64,000 nt of DNA from Paenibacillus faecis (GTDB taxonomy: Bacteria; Bacillota; Bacilli; Paenibacillales; Paenibacillaceae). The position numbers and the translations under genes were made by a program. The notes beneath the pieces were generated by a model that did not search any database, was not told the origin of the DNA, and saw only the letters and a program-made list of their open reading frames with translations. The stretch covers positions 930,001-994,000 of the forward strand of contig NZ_VSDO01000002.1 in NCBI RefSeq assembly GCF_008084145.1, in the 5' to 3' direction. Of the stretch, positions 51,667 through 59,925 are shown one piece after another. Positions within the stretch are counted from its first letter, which is position 1. Each line of letters starts with the position of its first letter.

Positions 51667-52680
51667 ATGTCTGACGAGACGGTGAAGCAGTATTGGCCGG
51701 ATTGGAACGGTACGGTAAAAGAAGGGGACAGCGGCTGGAACAACACGACCCGGTACGTGGAAAACAAGGGACTCAGCTGCGTGCTGCGCATTTATGAAAC
51801 CCATCGCGATAGGGATAAAATCGAATTTGAGCATAACTTGCTGATGCATTTGCAAAAGTTTCCGCTAAACTTCAAGGTTCCCGTTCCGGTCCGGACACCG
51901 GAGGGGGAAACCATTATTGCGCTGGAAGACGGGACGGGGCGATACGCTTGTCTGTTTGAGTATATCGAGGGCGTCCGGCCGGAGGAAGGCAGGTTCCATG
52001 CGGCTTATTCCTTCGGGCAGGCGGCCGCCGAATTAACGCTGGCTCTGGCCGCGGTTCAAATGGAGCAGCCCCCGGCATACCGCCCTTATTACGAGCTTCG
52101 GCAAGCTTATCCTGCCTGCAGCTACGAGGCTGTCAGGGATTTTTGCGGGAGTCCTCCTAAGGCGTTCCGGGAGCTTAAGCCTTCGCTCCTCGTGCTTGGC
52201 GAGGCGTACGAAGAGCTTTGCGACCGGCTGCCGGAGCTGCGCAGACTGCCTCATCAGCTCGTTCACGGCGATTTGAACCCGTCCAATTTGCTGGTCGATG
52301 AAGAGCGGACCGAAAACGTGACGGCTTTGCTGGATTTCGAGTTTTGCACCCGGGACGTCCGGGCGATGGAGGCCGCGGTCGCCATTTCCGATTTGCTCGG
52401 TTATGACGGAAAGCGGATGAATATCCTGCGCTTTTGCGACGGCTATGGAGCCCGCTTAAGGCTGATCCCCGAGGAGATCTCGGCGATTCCGCTGCTCCTG
52501 CGATTGCGCAAGGTCGATGTCTTTTTACATTTCATGAGCAGGTTCCTTAAAGGAACGGATGGCCCGCAGGTGCTTCGGTCGCAAGTGCAGACTTTGTCCG
52601 CCGGATTGGAAGCACTCAAGCAGGACGAGATTTGGATTCGCGAAATTTTGCGAGAGCATCTGCTGGACCATCTGGCTTAG
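51667..52680 (+). CDS. APH/choline-kinase-family phosphotransferase
   Basis: Protein-kinase-like small-molecule kinase of 337 residues. The catalytic loop is LVHGDLNPSNLLV, the metal motif LLDFEFC (DFE), and the C-terminal helices are typical of the CotH/APH group. The ATG at 51667 follows AGGAGAGG; a TTG at 51643 precedes that site. Closest overall to homoserine kinase-like or spore coat (CotS/YutH) relatives. Substrate unknown. Confidence 0.8.
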   Translation: MSDETVKQYWPDWNGTVKEGDSGWNNTTRYVENKGLSCVLRIYETHRDRDKIEFEHNLLMHLQKFPLNFKVPVPVRTPEGETIIALEDGTGRYACLFEYIEGVRPEEGRFHAAYSFGQAAAELTLALAAVQMEQPPAYRPYYELRQAYPACSYEAVRDFCGSPPKAFRELKPSLLVLGEAYEELCDRLPELRRLPHQLVHGDLNPSNLLVDEERTENVTALLDFEFCTRDVRAMEAAVAISDLLGYDGKRMNILRFCDGYGARLRLIPEEISAIPLLLRLRKVDVFLHFMSRFLKGTDGPQVLRSQVQTLSAGLEALKQDEIWIREILREHLLDHLA

Positions 52681-52694
52681 CTTAACACGTTGAG

Positions 52695-53603
52695 TCAATT
52701 TTGCTCTTTAAGTTTAAAATCGGGGGTAACCACCGTTCCTTTTATCGGCATGGGATCGGCATTCGTCCCCTCAAAATACAGCGGCAGCCCTTCGGCCAGG
52801 ACGGGATGAAGGACGGTCAACGGGTTTTGCCGCTGATGATGAATGTGCAGATGGGGCTCCGAGGTCGATCCGCTGTTGCCGACCCGCCCGAGAACATCTC
52901 CCGGCTTCACGGTGTCTCCGGTTTTTACTTGTACGCTGCCTTGTTTTAAATGATTCAACAGCAAATAAGTTCCGGTCTCTTCGATTTGAATGTAAACATG
53001 ATTCCCTTCCATGGAGAGAATCTCCTCGCTTCCCGGCTGGATATCGGGCTCGGCGTCATAAGCGGCGATTACCGTTCCGGCGACCGGAGAGAGCACCTCC
53101 TGGTTCCAAATCCCGTAATCCTCCGGGTTCGAACTCCCCGTGCCGTAAGGCTCCATGAGCAAATCGTAAGCCCAGCGTTCGGAAGGCCAAACCGCATGCG
53201 GCGAATTGTCGTTCACCGCGTCGCCGCCCCAGCCGACGGTCGCTTTCCCGGCAAACGGCCAGGATACGGTGATAGCGGGAGAGGTGCTTTGAATCCGCGC
53301 GGGATAGGCGAGCGGGATGACATTCATCATGAGCAGCAGATGCAGACACAGAACGGTACCTACGCCCAGCCCGGTCCAACCGCGGCTGCGGCTCTTTTTT
53401 TTGCGAAATCGGATAAGGAGCAGGACGGTACATATGAGAATATAGGCCAGTCCCAAGAGCGGGACGGCGAATTTCAGGACAAACCAGGCATAAGCCCCGG
53501 GCAGGCCATTCACGGCGTACACGGTTCCCCACAGTACAATGACGAGCAGGAGTAGGACTAAATTTGTCATCCCCGCTGTTTTTAGCAGTCTTTTCACAAC
53601 CAA
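52695..53603 (-). CDS. Membrane-anchored M23 (LytM-like) protein
   Basis: A 302-residue protein: three hydrophobic segments (about 12-34, 38-63, 80-97) followed by an extracellular LytM-type domain with NHLKQGSVQVKTGDTVKPGDVLGRVG and the HLHIH metal motif. The usual first metal motif HxxxD reads RWAYD here, so the first histidine is Arg. The domain may be inactive or structural, or a known variant subclass. Starts TTG 53603 or GTG 53597. Divergent from the ECF sigma gene. Confidence 0.82.
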   Translation of the reverse strand: MVVKRLLKTAGMTNLVLLLLVIVLWGTVYAVNGLPGAYAWFVLKFAVPLLGLAYILICTVLLLIRFRKKKSRSRGWTGLGVGTVLCLHLLLMMNVIPLAYPARIQSTSPAITVSWPFAGKATVGWGGDAVNDNSPHAVWPSERWAYDLLMEPYGTGSSNPEDYGIWNQEVLSPVAGTVIAAYDAEPDIQPGSEEILSMEGNHVYIQIEETGTYLLLNHLKQGSVQVKTGDTVKPGDVLGRVGNSGSTSEPHLHIHHQRQNPLTVLHPVLAEGLPLYFEGTNADPMPIKGTVVTPDFKLKEQN

Positions 53604-53739
53604 ACATCCCCTTGATTCGAGTTAGAATTTCTATTCCTCCTATTAAGACGTAATAGACAAAAGTTCCCCCTGCAAAATTCATGTCACAAAATGCACGTTC
53701 GAAATTGTTATATAGGCAAACAGACAAGGAGGTGATCTT

Positions 53740-54330
53740 TTGCAGCCAATCCCCGGGGAAGCGGAAGAGAAGAAAGCGCAGATCGAAGCGGTGATCGAGA
53801 GGGTCCAGTCGGGAGACAAGGACGCCTACGGTCTCATCATCCGGCAGTTTGAACGGCAAATGTACACCTACTGCTACTATATTTTGAAAAATCATGCGGA
53901 AACGGAAGATGCGGTTCAGGAGATATTTATTCGCGCCTACCTGAACCTTCATAAATACAGCAGGCAGGTTTCTTTTTCAGCATGGCTCTACAAGGTTGCT
54001 TATCATCATTTGATCAATATGAAGAAGAAGCAGGGCCGTTGGGTGCAGTTAGTCGATAAGTGCATGGAGGAGCAGCCGGTTCAACAGATCACGCCGCATG
54101 ATACGATGATTCAAGAGCTGTTGACCTATTTGACGGCCGAAGAACGTCACATCCTGCTGCTAAAATCCGTGGAGCAGTACAGCTTCGAGGAAATGGGCGA
54201 GGTTATGGGCGTGAAGTCGGCCACCCTGCGCAAGAAATATGAACGGTTGCGCCGGAAGTTGATGGACCGAGTTCTTGAAAAAGGAGAGATTGCTCATGGA
54301 AAAATTGCCGGATCCAGTGGAGTCCGCTGA
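53740..54330 (+). CDS. ECF-type RNA polymerase sigma factor
   Basis: A 196-residue sigma-70 family member: region 2 (QMYTYCYYILKNHAETEDAVQEIFIRAYLNLHKY) and region 4 (LTAEERHILLLKSVEQYSFEEMGEVMGVKSATLRKKYERLR). TTG start behind AAGGAGGTGATC. Its 3' end overlaps the next gene by 35 bases. The DUF4179-type membrane protein downstream is the probable anti-sigma or signal partner. Signal unknown. Confidence 0.92.
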   Translation: MQPIPGEAEEKKAQIEAVIERVQSGDKDAYGLIIRQFERQMYTYCYYILKNHAETEDAVQEIFIRAYLNLHKYSRQVSFSAWLYKVAYHHLINMKKKQGRWVQLVDKCMEEQPVQQITPHDTMIQELLTYLTAEERHILLLKSVEQYSFEEMGEVMGVKSATLRKKYERLRRKLMDRVLEKGEIAHGKIAGSSGVR

Positions 54331-55477
54331 AATGGAAGCGATCGAGCGAATGATTCGTCAGTCCTCGATGCAAAAGACAAGTTTGAGCGATAAAATTATG
54401 AATCGAATTGGAGAGATGGAAATGTCCAGAACGGAAAAATACGCTAAAAACAAGCCGAATATCATGAAACGGGCCGCCTTGACGGCCGCCGCCACGGCGA
54501 TTCTCGGAGGAGGCCTCGTCGGATCGGGCTTTGTATCCCCGGTGATGGCGGATGCTCTGAAACAGATTCCGATGTTCAGCACGCTGTTTGAGGGGACCAG
54601 CGAAGCGGCGGTTAAGGCCGCTATGGATCAAGGATTGGTCATAGATCCCAACCTGAGCGTTACGCATGACGGCATCACGTTGAAACTCAGCGATCTGTTG
54701 TATGACGGAACGAGATTGTCCTTTATCCTGGACCGGGAAGGCGTGGATCTTCCGGGGACGGTTGCTCCTTTTAGCGAAAGGGAAAAGCCCGAAGACCAAA
54801 TCCCAAAAGGTTATATTAAAGGGGCTGAAGCGGCAGGGACGACTTTACTTATTGACGGCAAAGACATTATGAAGGGGTTTGAGAACATTCAAACGGCCGG
54901 ATTTGGAGATTTTTCCAAGCGGGAGAATGCTTACATGGCGGAGGTGCAGTTTAAAAAACCGGTTTGGGGCAATGAATTTGAGCTGACCATCCGCACCGAA
55001 GTGACGGGGGTTGATGAAGTCTTTGAATTCAAAGTTCCGGTGAAAATCGAGGACAATACCGTCCTGCTCAAGCCAAACGCTACCAAAACTTTGGAGGATT
55101 TCAGCTATAACGTAAAAGAGATGGTTATCACGCCGGTTACCACCCGTTTGGTTATCGACAGCAAAGGGAAGGTGCCGCGTTCCCCGGAACAGTCCGGCGA
55201 TTATATCGCCAGCATGATGTATTACGATATCGTTGATGACCAAGGGAATTTACTGAAGCAACGCCAGGTCGGGTTATTTTATAGCGAGCCCAAAACCGAA
55301 TATCATGTTGACGAACTGTACTCGCCGTTCAAAGAAACGCCGAAAACGATCACAATCAAGCCATACACCCTGACGGTCAACAAGAACACTTGGAAGGCCA
55401 TTGGTGAAACCCAAGGCAGCCTAGGAACCAAAAATTATATTAAGGACCTGGAAATGACGATTCCCGTCGAAAAATAA
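54296..55477 (+). CDS. DUF4179-type membrane protein, candidate anti-sigma factor
   Basis: A 393-residue protein. The cytoplasmic N-terminus (about 1-55), one membrane helix (RAALTAAATAILGGGLVGSGF) and an extracellular C-terminal region begin with MADALKQIPMFSTLFEG, a DUF4179 hallmark. Further on is YIASMMYYDIVDDQGNLL, shared with the next gene. The ATG at 54296 follows AAAGGAGAG inside the sigma gene. Position and topology indicate an anti-sigma factor for the ECF sigma, although no zinc anti-sigma motif is seen. Confidence 0.8.
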   Translation: MEKLPDPVESAEMEAIERMIRQSSMQKTSLSDKIMNRIGEMEMSRTEKYAKNKPNIMKRAALTAAATAILGGGLVGSGFVSPVMADALKQIPMFSTLFEGTSEAAVKAAMDQGLVIDPNLSVTHDGITLKLSDLLYDGTRLSFILDREGVDLPGTVAPFSEREKPEDQIPKGYIKGAEAAGTTLLIDGKDIMKGFENIQTAGFGDFSKRENAYMAEVQFKKPVWGNEFELTIRTEVTGVDEVFEFKVPVKIEDNTVLLKPNATKTLEDFSYNVKEMVITPVTTRLVIDSKGKVPRSPEQSGDYIASMMYYDIVDDQGNLLKQRQVGLFYSEPKTEYHVDELYSPFKETPKTITIKPYTLTVNKNTWKAIGETQGSLGTKNYIKDLEMTIPVEK

Positions 55478-55513
55478 GTTTAAATAAATTAATCAACCAG
55501 AATGGAGAAGATC

Positions 55514-56536
55514 ATGAACAGAACAAAAAGAAATGTACCCGCTGTAGCCCAACTGTTGAAAAGATCCGCATTGACCGTAACCGCGGCAGCGGTGCTGGGG
55601 GCCCTGATCCCCGGCGCCGGCACGCTGCCGGCGGCCAAGGCCGCGGCCTTGAATGAGGCCTTAAAGCCGACTCTGCCGTATAGCTCGCTGCTGGCGGCGG
55701 CCAGCGGCGCGGCCGGGAACGCCGCCGCGGCCAATCCCAGCATAACGCATGACGGGGTCACGCTCCGGCTATCCCATCTGATTTACGACAAAACCCGGTT
55801 ATCCTTCGTCATAGAGCGCCAGGGCGCAAATTTTCCGGCCGATGAATCGGTTGTTATCCTTAACGAAGAAAGAGAGAAAGACAAGAAGGGAAAAGGGTAT
55901 ATTAAAAGGCCCACCCTCTTGATCGACGGCCAGGAGCTAAAGGATTGGGGCAGCTTTGGCGACTCCGGGAAAATAAAAAATGCATGTATGTATGAAATCG
56001 GAAAAAAAGCCGATTGGCCCGACAAGTTTGAGCTGACGATCCAGGCCCAGGTGACCGGGATCGACGAGACCTTCGAATTCAAGGTCCCGGTAGAAATGGA
56101 TAAAAAATCGATCGAGGTCAAGCCCAACGCCACGAAAAAGCACAAAGGGTTCAGCTACACCGTCAAGGAACTGTATTTCTCGTCGTCCTCAACCCAGTTG
56201 ATTATCGACAGCACCGGCAAGGTGCCGGCGACGTCCAAGCAGACCGGCAAATATATCGCCAGCATGATGTATTACGATATCGTGGACGATCAAGGGAACC
56301 TGCTGCAGCAACAGAGATTCCCTTACTATAACAGCCTGCCGAAAACCAAGTACCACATCGACGAGCTGTACAGCCCGGTGAAAGGAACACCGAAGTACGT
56401 TACGATCAAACCGTTTACGCTGACGGTCGATAAAAATGACTGGAGCGTTGTCGGAGACACGGAGAAAAGTGTCGGAACCAAAACATACTGGAAGGAATTA
56501 GAAATGAAAATTCCTTTGGACAAAATCAAGAAGTAA
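55514..56536 (+). CDS. Paralogue of DUF4179-type protein lacking the cytoplasmic part
   Basis: A 340-residue protein duplicating the extracellular region of its upstream neighbour: ITHDGVTLRLSHLIYD (neighbour: VTHDGITLKLSDLLYD), then VTGIDETFEFKVPV and YIASMMYYDIVDDQGNLL. The N-terminus has a basic stretch and a hydrophobic segment (SALTVTAAAVLGALIPGAG) that looks like a signal peptide or anchor. The sigma-binding N-terminus is missing. ATG at 55514 with GGAGAAG before. Perhaps a secreted or anchored decoy or co-sensor. Confidence 0.8.
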   Translation: MNRTKRNVPAVAQLLKRSALTVTAAAVLGALIPGAGTLPAAKAAALNEALKPTLPYSSLLAAASGAAGNAAAANPSITHDGVTLRLSHLIYDKTRLSFVIERQGANFPADESVVILNEEREKDKKGKGYIKRPTLLIDGQELKDWGSFGDSGKIKNACMYEIGKKADWPDKFELTIQAQVTGIDETFEFKVPVEMDKKSIEVKPNATKKHKGFSYTVKELYFSSSSTQLIIDSTGKVPATSKQTGKYIASMMYYDIVDDQGNLLQQQRFPYYNSLPKTKYHIDELYSPVKGTPKYVTIKPFTLTVDKNDWSVVGDTEKSVGTKTYWKELEMKIPLDKIKK

Positions 56537-56545
56537 GTTGACAGG

Positions 56546-56581
56546 CTGTCCATGGACCCAAAGGTCCTGGACAGCTTTTTT
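56546..56581 (+). terminator. Terminator of the ECF sigma operon
   Basis: CTGTCCA (56546-56552) with TGGACAG (56568-56574), extended inward by GGACC/GGTCC, followed by CTTTTTT. Confidence 0.85.
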
Positions 56582-56714
56582 CTCGTTTGCCACGGACAAA
56601 TTTCGACCATAATCTTCGAAAATCAGCAGGATACTGCCATGCCGATATCGAAATAAAAATAGATTTAACCGGAGTTGTGTGATCTGCAAATAATAGGAGG
56701 ATTAATTTGAGGTT

Positions 56715-57263
56715 ATGAAGGTTTTTAAATTTACCCTGGGCGTGATTTCATCCATTATTGCTTCTTTTCTTTTGTTGGTATTTCTTATAATTTTGTTGAA
56801 TGAGAGAAATATACCGGCCCTGACGATCGTATTTGTACCGACCGCGCTGCTTATATGGCTCTCGATTTTCTTATTTAAAGGATCGACGACACCTTCGCAG
56901 CCCCTAGAGCAGCTGGCTCCCGGTGCCGAGTTCCCGACCGGGGAACTGCCGCAAGCCTTCGTCTATAACCCCATGGGGTATTTACGTATGGACGCAAGGT
57001 CCGTTAACGATTTTGTCCGGTCGCTTATTCATGAGAGAGACGCGGCGAAAAGGTCTCAAGTGAAGTTCTCCCTCGATCCGGCCGAATTGGGTGATTTGGG
57101 CGAGGCCTTCAACCTATTGTTCGGCCAAGCTCCCCAGAAGAGCGAGCCCCCGAAAGGACCGGTATCGGTGGATTGTCCGGGCTGCGGCGCAAAAACGGTT
57201 GTTTATCCCGATAAAGCGGTGAAATGCGAGTTTTGCGGCACGGGCATTACCTATAAGAACTAG
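56715..57263 (+). CDS. Membrane protein with C-terminal zinc ribbon
   Basis: A 182-residue protein of unknown function. Two hydrophobic segments (about 5-30 and 36-54) are followed by a cytoplasmic-looking domain and a C-terminal zinc ribbon, CPGCG..CEFCG (CxxC-x15-CxxC). Ribosome site AGGAGG is rather far (14 bases), though GAGGTT lies closer. Stands alone, before repeat R3. Confidence 0.75.
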   Translation: MKVFKFTLGVISSIIASFLLLVFLIILLNERNIPALTIVFVPTALLIWLSIFLFKGSTTPSQPLEQLAPGAEFPTGELPQAFVYNPMGYLRMDARSVNDFVRSLIHERDAAKRSQVKFSLDPAELGDLGEAFNLLFGQAPQKSEPPKGPVSVDCPGCGAKTVVYPDKAVKCEFCGTGITYKN

Positions 57264-57269
57264 CACTCC

Positions 57270-57510
57270 GTCAAATAACCTTGATCACATAGATCATTAG
57301 AATTCCTGCAAATATGCATGTTTTTTTCTGGTACGGAACAAAAATATCAAAATTCCTGCAAATCTGCAGGAATTTTCAACGAAACCGGCTCGTTTCTCTA
57401 AAATCGCTAAAAACACCTGCAGATTTGCATCTTTTGTCGAAACTCTTCGTAAATCAGCCTAAATACCTGCAGATTTGCATCTTTTTGGAGTTGGAAGGGT
57501 GGAGGTGCGC
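57270..57510 (+). repeat. Dispersed ~230-bp repeat, copy R3
   Basis: Same orientation as R1. Four units at about 57301, 57352, 57415 and 57465, close to CCTGCAGATTTGCAT. The second is a clean palindrome (AATTCCTGCAAATCTGCAGG and onward), and the spacer with GGCTCGTTTCTCTAAAATCG is conserved exactly with R1. It ends about 50 bases before the UvrC-like gene. Confidence 0.85.
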
Positions 57511-57562
57511 TTACTACGAAGTTTGATGGGGCACTGGCGGCAGGAAGAGGAGGCGGCACCTT

Positions 57563-58666
57563 TTGATAGACCAATTGCATAACCTTCCCGCTTCACCTGG
57601 CGTTTATATGATGAAGGACGGTCACGGAGGTATCCTGTATGTCGGCAAATCGAAAAATCTGAAGCAGCGGGTCAAATCGTACTTTGTCTCCTCCGCATCG
57701 CATTCCAGAAAAACGCAAAGACTGGTCAACAATGTGAAGGATTTGGAGATCAGGGTGACGGATACCGAATTTGAGGCTTTTATGCTGGAATGCCGTCTCA
57801 TTCATGAGCTGCGGCCGCTTTACAACAAGAAGATGAAAAGTCCGCATGCTTACGTGAATGTCGTGGTCAAAACGGGGAAGAACGGCGGCCGCCGTCTGGA
57901 GCTGGGCCGCGGAGACGAGCCGGAAGGCGGACAGCCGAGTTTCGGACCGTATACGGCGAGCAGACATACGGTGGGGAAGGCGTTGACCAGGATCCAAGAA
58001 AGCCTGCGAATCGCTTGTGCCGGGTCAGACGGGGAGCGGGGGCCTTGCCTCAACGTGTCCCTCGGACTTTGTCTCGGCGGATGTATGGGGGGAGAGGCCG
58101 CCGGGGAGTACGATCGCGTTATGGATCGGCTGATAGCGCTCATGGAAGGGCGGGATTTCAGCCTTATGGATGACATGCGGCGGGAAATGGAGGAAGCGGC
58201 GAGCGAGTTCGATTTCGAACGGGCGGCCAAATGCCGTGACGGAATCGAAGCCTTAACCTTTCTGCTGCGGCAGGAAAAGGTAATCTCTTTCGCCGAGCAA
58301 AACCGGATCATCCTATTGTCGGAGCCGCTGAATGAACGCGAAAGCAAACTGTTTCTTGTTCAGCGCCATCAAATTCTTTATAGTGAGAAATATGATCGGC
58401 AGGCAACGGATCGGACCCGGACGGCGTTATCCTTGATGAAGCGGCTTCAAAACCGCGCCATGGAGGAGACGGCCGCCGGGCATGAGTTGACGCGCGACGA
58501 GATTGATGGAGCGCAAATCATACACAGCTACCTGCGCAACGGTACCTGTCGTCACCTGGTCTTACAGGAAGCATGGCTTGAAGCGGGAGGCGAGCATGAC
58601 TTGCGGCAGGCGATTGAGTCATTTTTGGCGGCGGAAGCTGGAGAAAGAGAGAGTGGACCGGGATGA
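57563..58666 (+). CDS. UvrC-like GIY-YIG nuclease lacking the C-terminal half
   Basis: A 367-residue protein with a GIY-YIG endonuclease domain (PGVYMMKDGHGGILYVGKSKN core), the UvrC-type cysteine cluster (GPCLNVSLGLCLGGC), and a UVR helix pair (MRREMEEAASEFDFERAAKCRD). The RNase H-like and helix-hairpin-helix domains of full UvrC (~600 residues) are absent, so it resembles an auxiliary Cho-type incision enzyme for bulky DNA damage, or a decayed duplicate. TTG start behind AGAGGAGG. Its stop overlaps the next start. Confidence 0.85.
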   Translation: MIDQLHNLPASPGVYMMKDGHGGILYVGKSKNLKQRVKSYFVSSASHSRKTQRLVNNVKDLEIRVTDTEFEAFMLECRLIHELRPLYNKKMKSPHAYVNVVVKTGKNGGRRLELGRGDEPEGGQPSFGPYTASRHTVGKALTRIQESLRIACAGSDGERGPCLNVSLGLCLGGCMGGEAAGEYDRVMDRLIALMEGRDFSLMDDMRREMEEAASEFDFERAAKCRDGIEALTFLLRQEKVISFAEQNRIILLSEPLNERESKLFLVQRHQILYSEKYDRQATDRTRTALSLMKRLQNRAMEETAAGHELTRDEIDGAQIIHSYLRNGTCRHLVLQEAWLEAGGEHDLRQAIESFLAAEAGERESGPG

Positions 58667-59157
58667 GTCACTATCCGAACGAAATTCAAGATTTTCACGC
58701 TGCGATCGTGAAGCTGCGGGGGATCACGGAAATCGAGAGCGGTGTGGACAATTTGGCGGCGGTGGATGCCGAGGTATTGCGCTTTCCCTCGTTTGCGCAT
58801 CTGCCGCATGCCGCTTTATTGCGCACCGGAGGCGGATTGGATAACGAGGTGCTAATCCAGTTTGAGCTCGGCATCGATTACACGGCCGAGGGACTACAAG
58901 CGGTCGAGTTTCTGGCGTGGTTTGTCCGGGACGCGGCCAGGGGAGGCACGAAAATCCAAATGCGGCCGTTTGCTTTGCCCCCGGAATCGCCGTATGGCCG
59001 GCAATTGGGAACCAGCTTGAAATTCCATATCGATCTCTTTGTCGACGGGATCGAGGATACGTTGGAGCCGGCGTACAAGGATATCAGCCGGTTGACGGAA
59101 TCGCTGGAGACGGCGATCCGGGTATACCGGATTCCGCTCAAGCCAACTTATATCTAA
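58663..59157 (+). CDS. Conserved-looking protein of unknown function
   Basis: A 164-residue soluble protein I do not recognise. It has no signal peptide, membrane segment or cysteine motif. The middle reads EVLIQFELGIDYTAEGLQAVEFLAWFVRD and the end VYRIPLKPTYI. It starts in the stop of the UvrC-like gene and lies 18 bases before the MOSC gene, so all three probably share a transcript. Confidence 0.75.
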   Translation: MSHYPNEIQDFHAAIVKLRGITEIESGVDNLAAVDAEVLRFPSFAHLPHAALLRTGGGLDNEVLIQFELGIDYTAEGLQAVEFLAWFVRDAARGGTKIQMRPFALPPESPYGRQLGTSLKFHIDLFVDGIEDTLEPAYKDISRLTESLETAIRVYRIPLKPTYI

Positions 59158-59175
59158 GGTACTGGAGGGGAAACC

Positions 59176-59856
59176 ATGACTCACGCGGAAATCGTTTCGT
59201 TGAATGTCGGAAAGCCGCAGCCTTTATTGTATAAGAATAAAGAGGTAGAGAGCGGGATTCACAAGCAGCCGGCAGACCGGCCGTTATTTTTGTCACGCGT
59301 CAATCTGGACGGGGACGCTCAAGCCGACCTGGTCCATCACGGCGGCAAGGATAAGGCCGTTTGCGTTTATCCTTTCGAACATTATGCTTTCTGGGAGAAG
59401 GAATTGGAGACTTCGCTCGTTTTCGGTGCGTTCGGAGAAAACCTGACTACGCGGGGGCTGCTGGAAACCGAGGTTTGTATCGGGGATATTTTTCAACTTG
59501 GGGAAGCGGTCGTACAAATCACGCAGCCGCGCCAGCCTTGCTATAAATTAGCCGCGCGGTACCAGGTTCCCGATATGCCGATAAGAGTTCAGGACACCGG
59601 CTTCACCGGGTACTATTTCCGCGTGCTTGAAGAGGGGACGGTAGCCCCAACCTCGGAGCTTGCGCTAATGACCCGGCACCCCTTAGCCGTTACCGTGGAC
59701 TTTGCCAACAGAATCATGCACCATGACAAGAAAAACGTTGATGGCATCAGGCGGCTTCTCGCTGTCGAGGAATTGTCGGATAGCTGGCGGGCCACGTTGA
59801 CGAAGCGGCTGGAAGGGCAAGACGTAAATACTCGGGAGCGGCTGCAAGGGAACTAA
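59176..59856 (+). CDS. MOSC domain protein (YiiM-like)
   Basis: A 226-residue MOSC-domain protein: DGDAQADLVHHGGKDKAVCVYP, FGENLTTRGL, and the conserved cysteine in ITQPRQPCYKLA. YiiM-type proteins reduce N-hydroxylated bases and other N-hydroxyl compounds, using a molybdenum cofactor. Preceded by CTGGAGGGG. Ends in a clear terminator. Confidence 0.9.
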   Translation: MTHAEIVSLNVGKPQPLLYKNKEVESGIHKQPADRPLFLSRVNLDGDAQADLVHHGGKDKAVCVYPFEHYAFWEKELETSLVFGAFGENLTTRGLLETEVCIGDIFQLGEAVVQITQPRQPCYKLAARYQVPDMPIRVQDTGFTGYYFRVLEEGTVAPTSELALMTRHPLAVTVDFANRIMHHDKKNVDGIRRLLAVEELSDSWRATLTKRLEGQDVNTRERLQGN

Positions 59857-59874
59857 ACCTAGAGCGAATGTAGA

Positions 59875-59899
59875 GGAGGCGGTAATCGCCTCCTTTTTT
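59875..59899 (+). terminator. Terminator after MOSC gene
   Basis: GGAGGCG-GTAAT-CGCCTCC followed by TTTTTT. Also lies just after the 3' end of the convergent serine hydrolase gene. Confidence 0.92.
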
Positions 59900-59925
59900 C
59901 GTGTTCAGGTGGGGATCGCTGGGTT

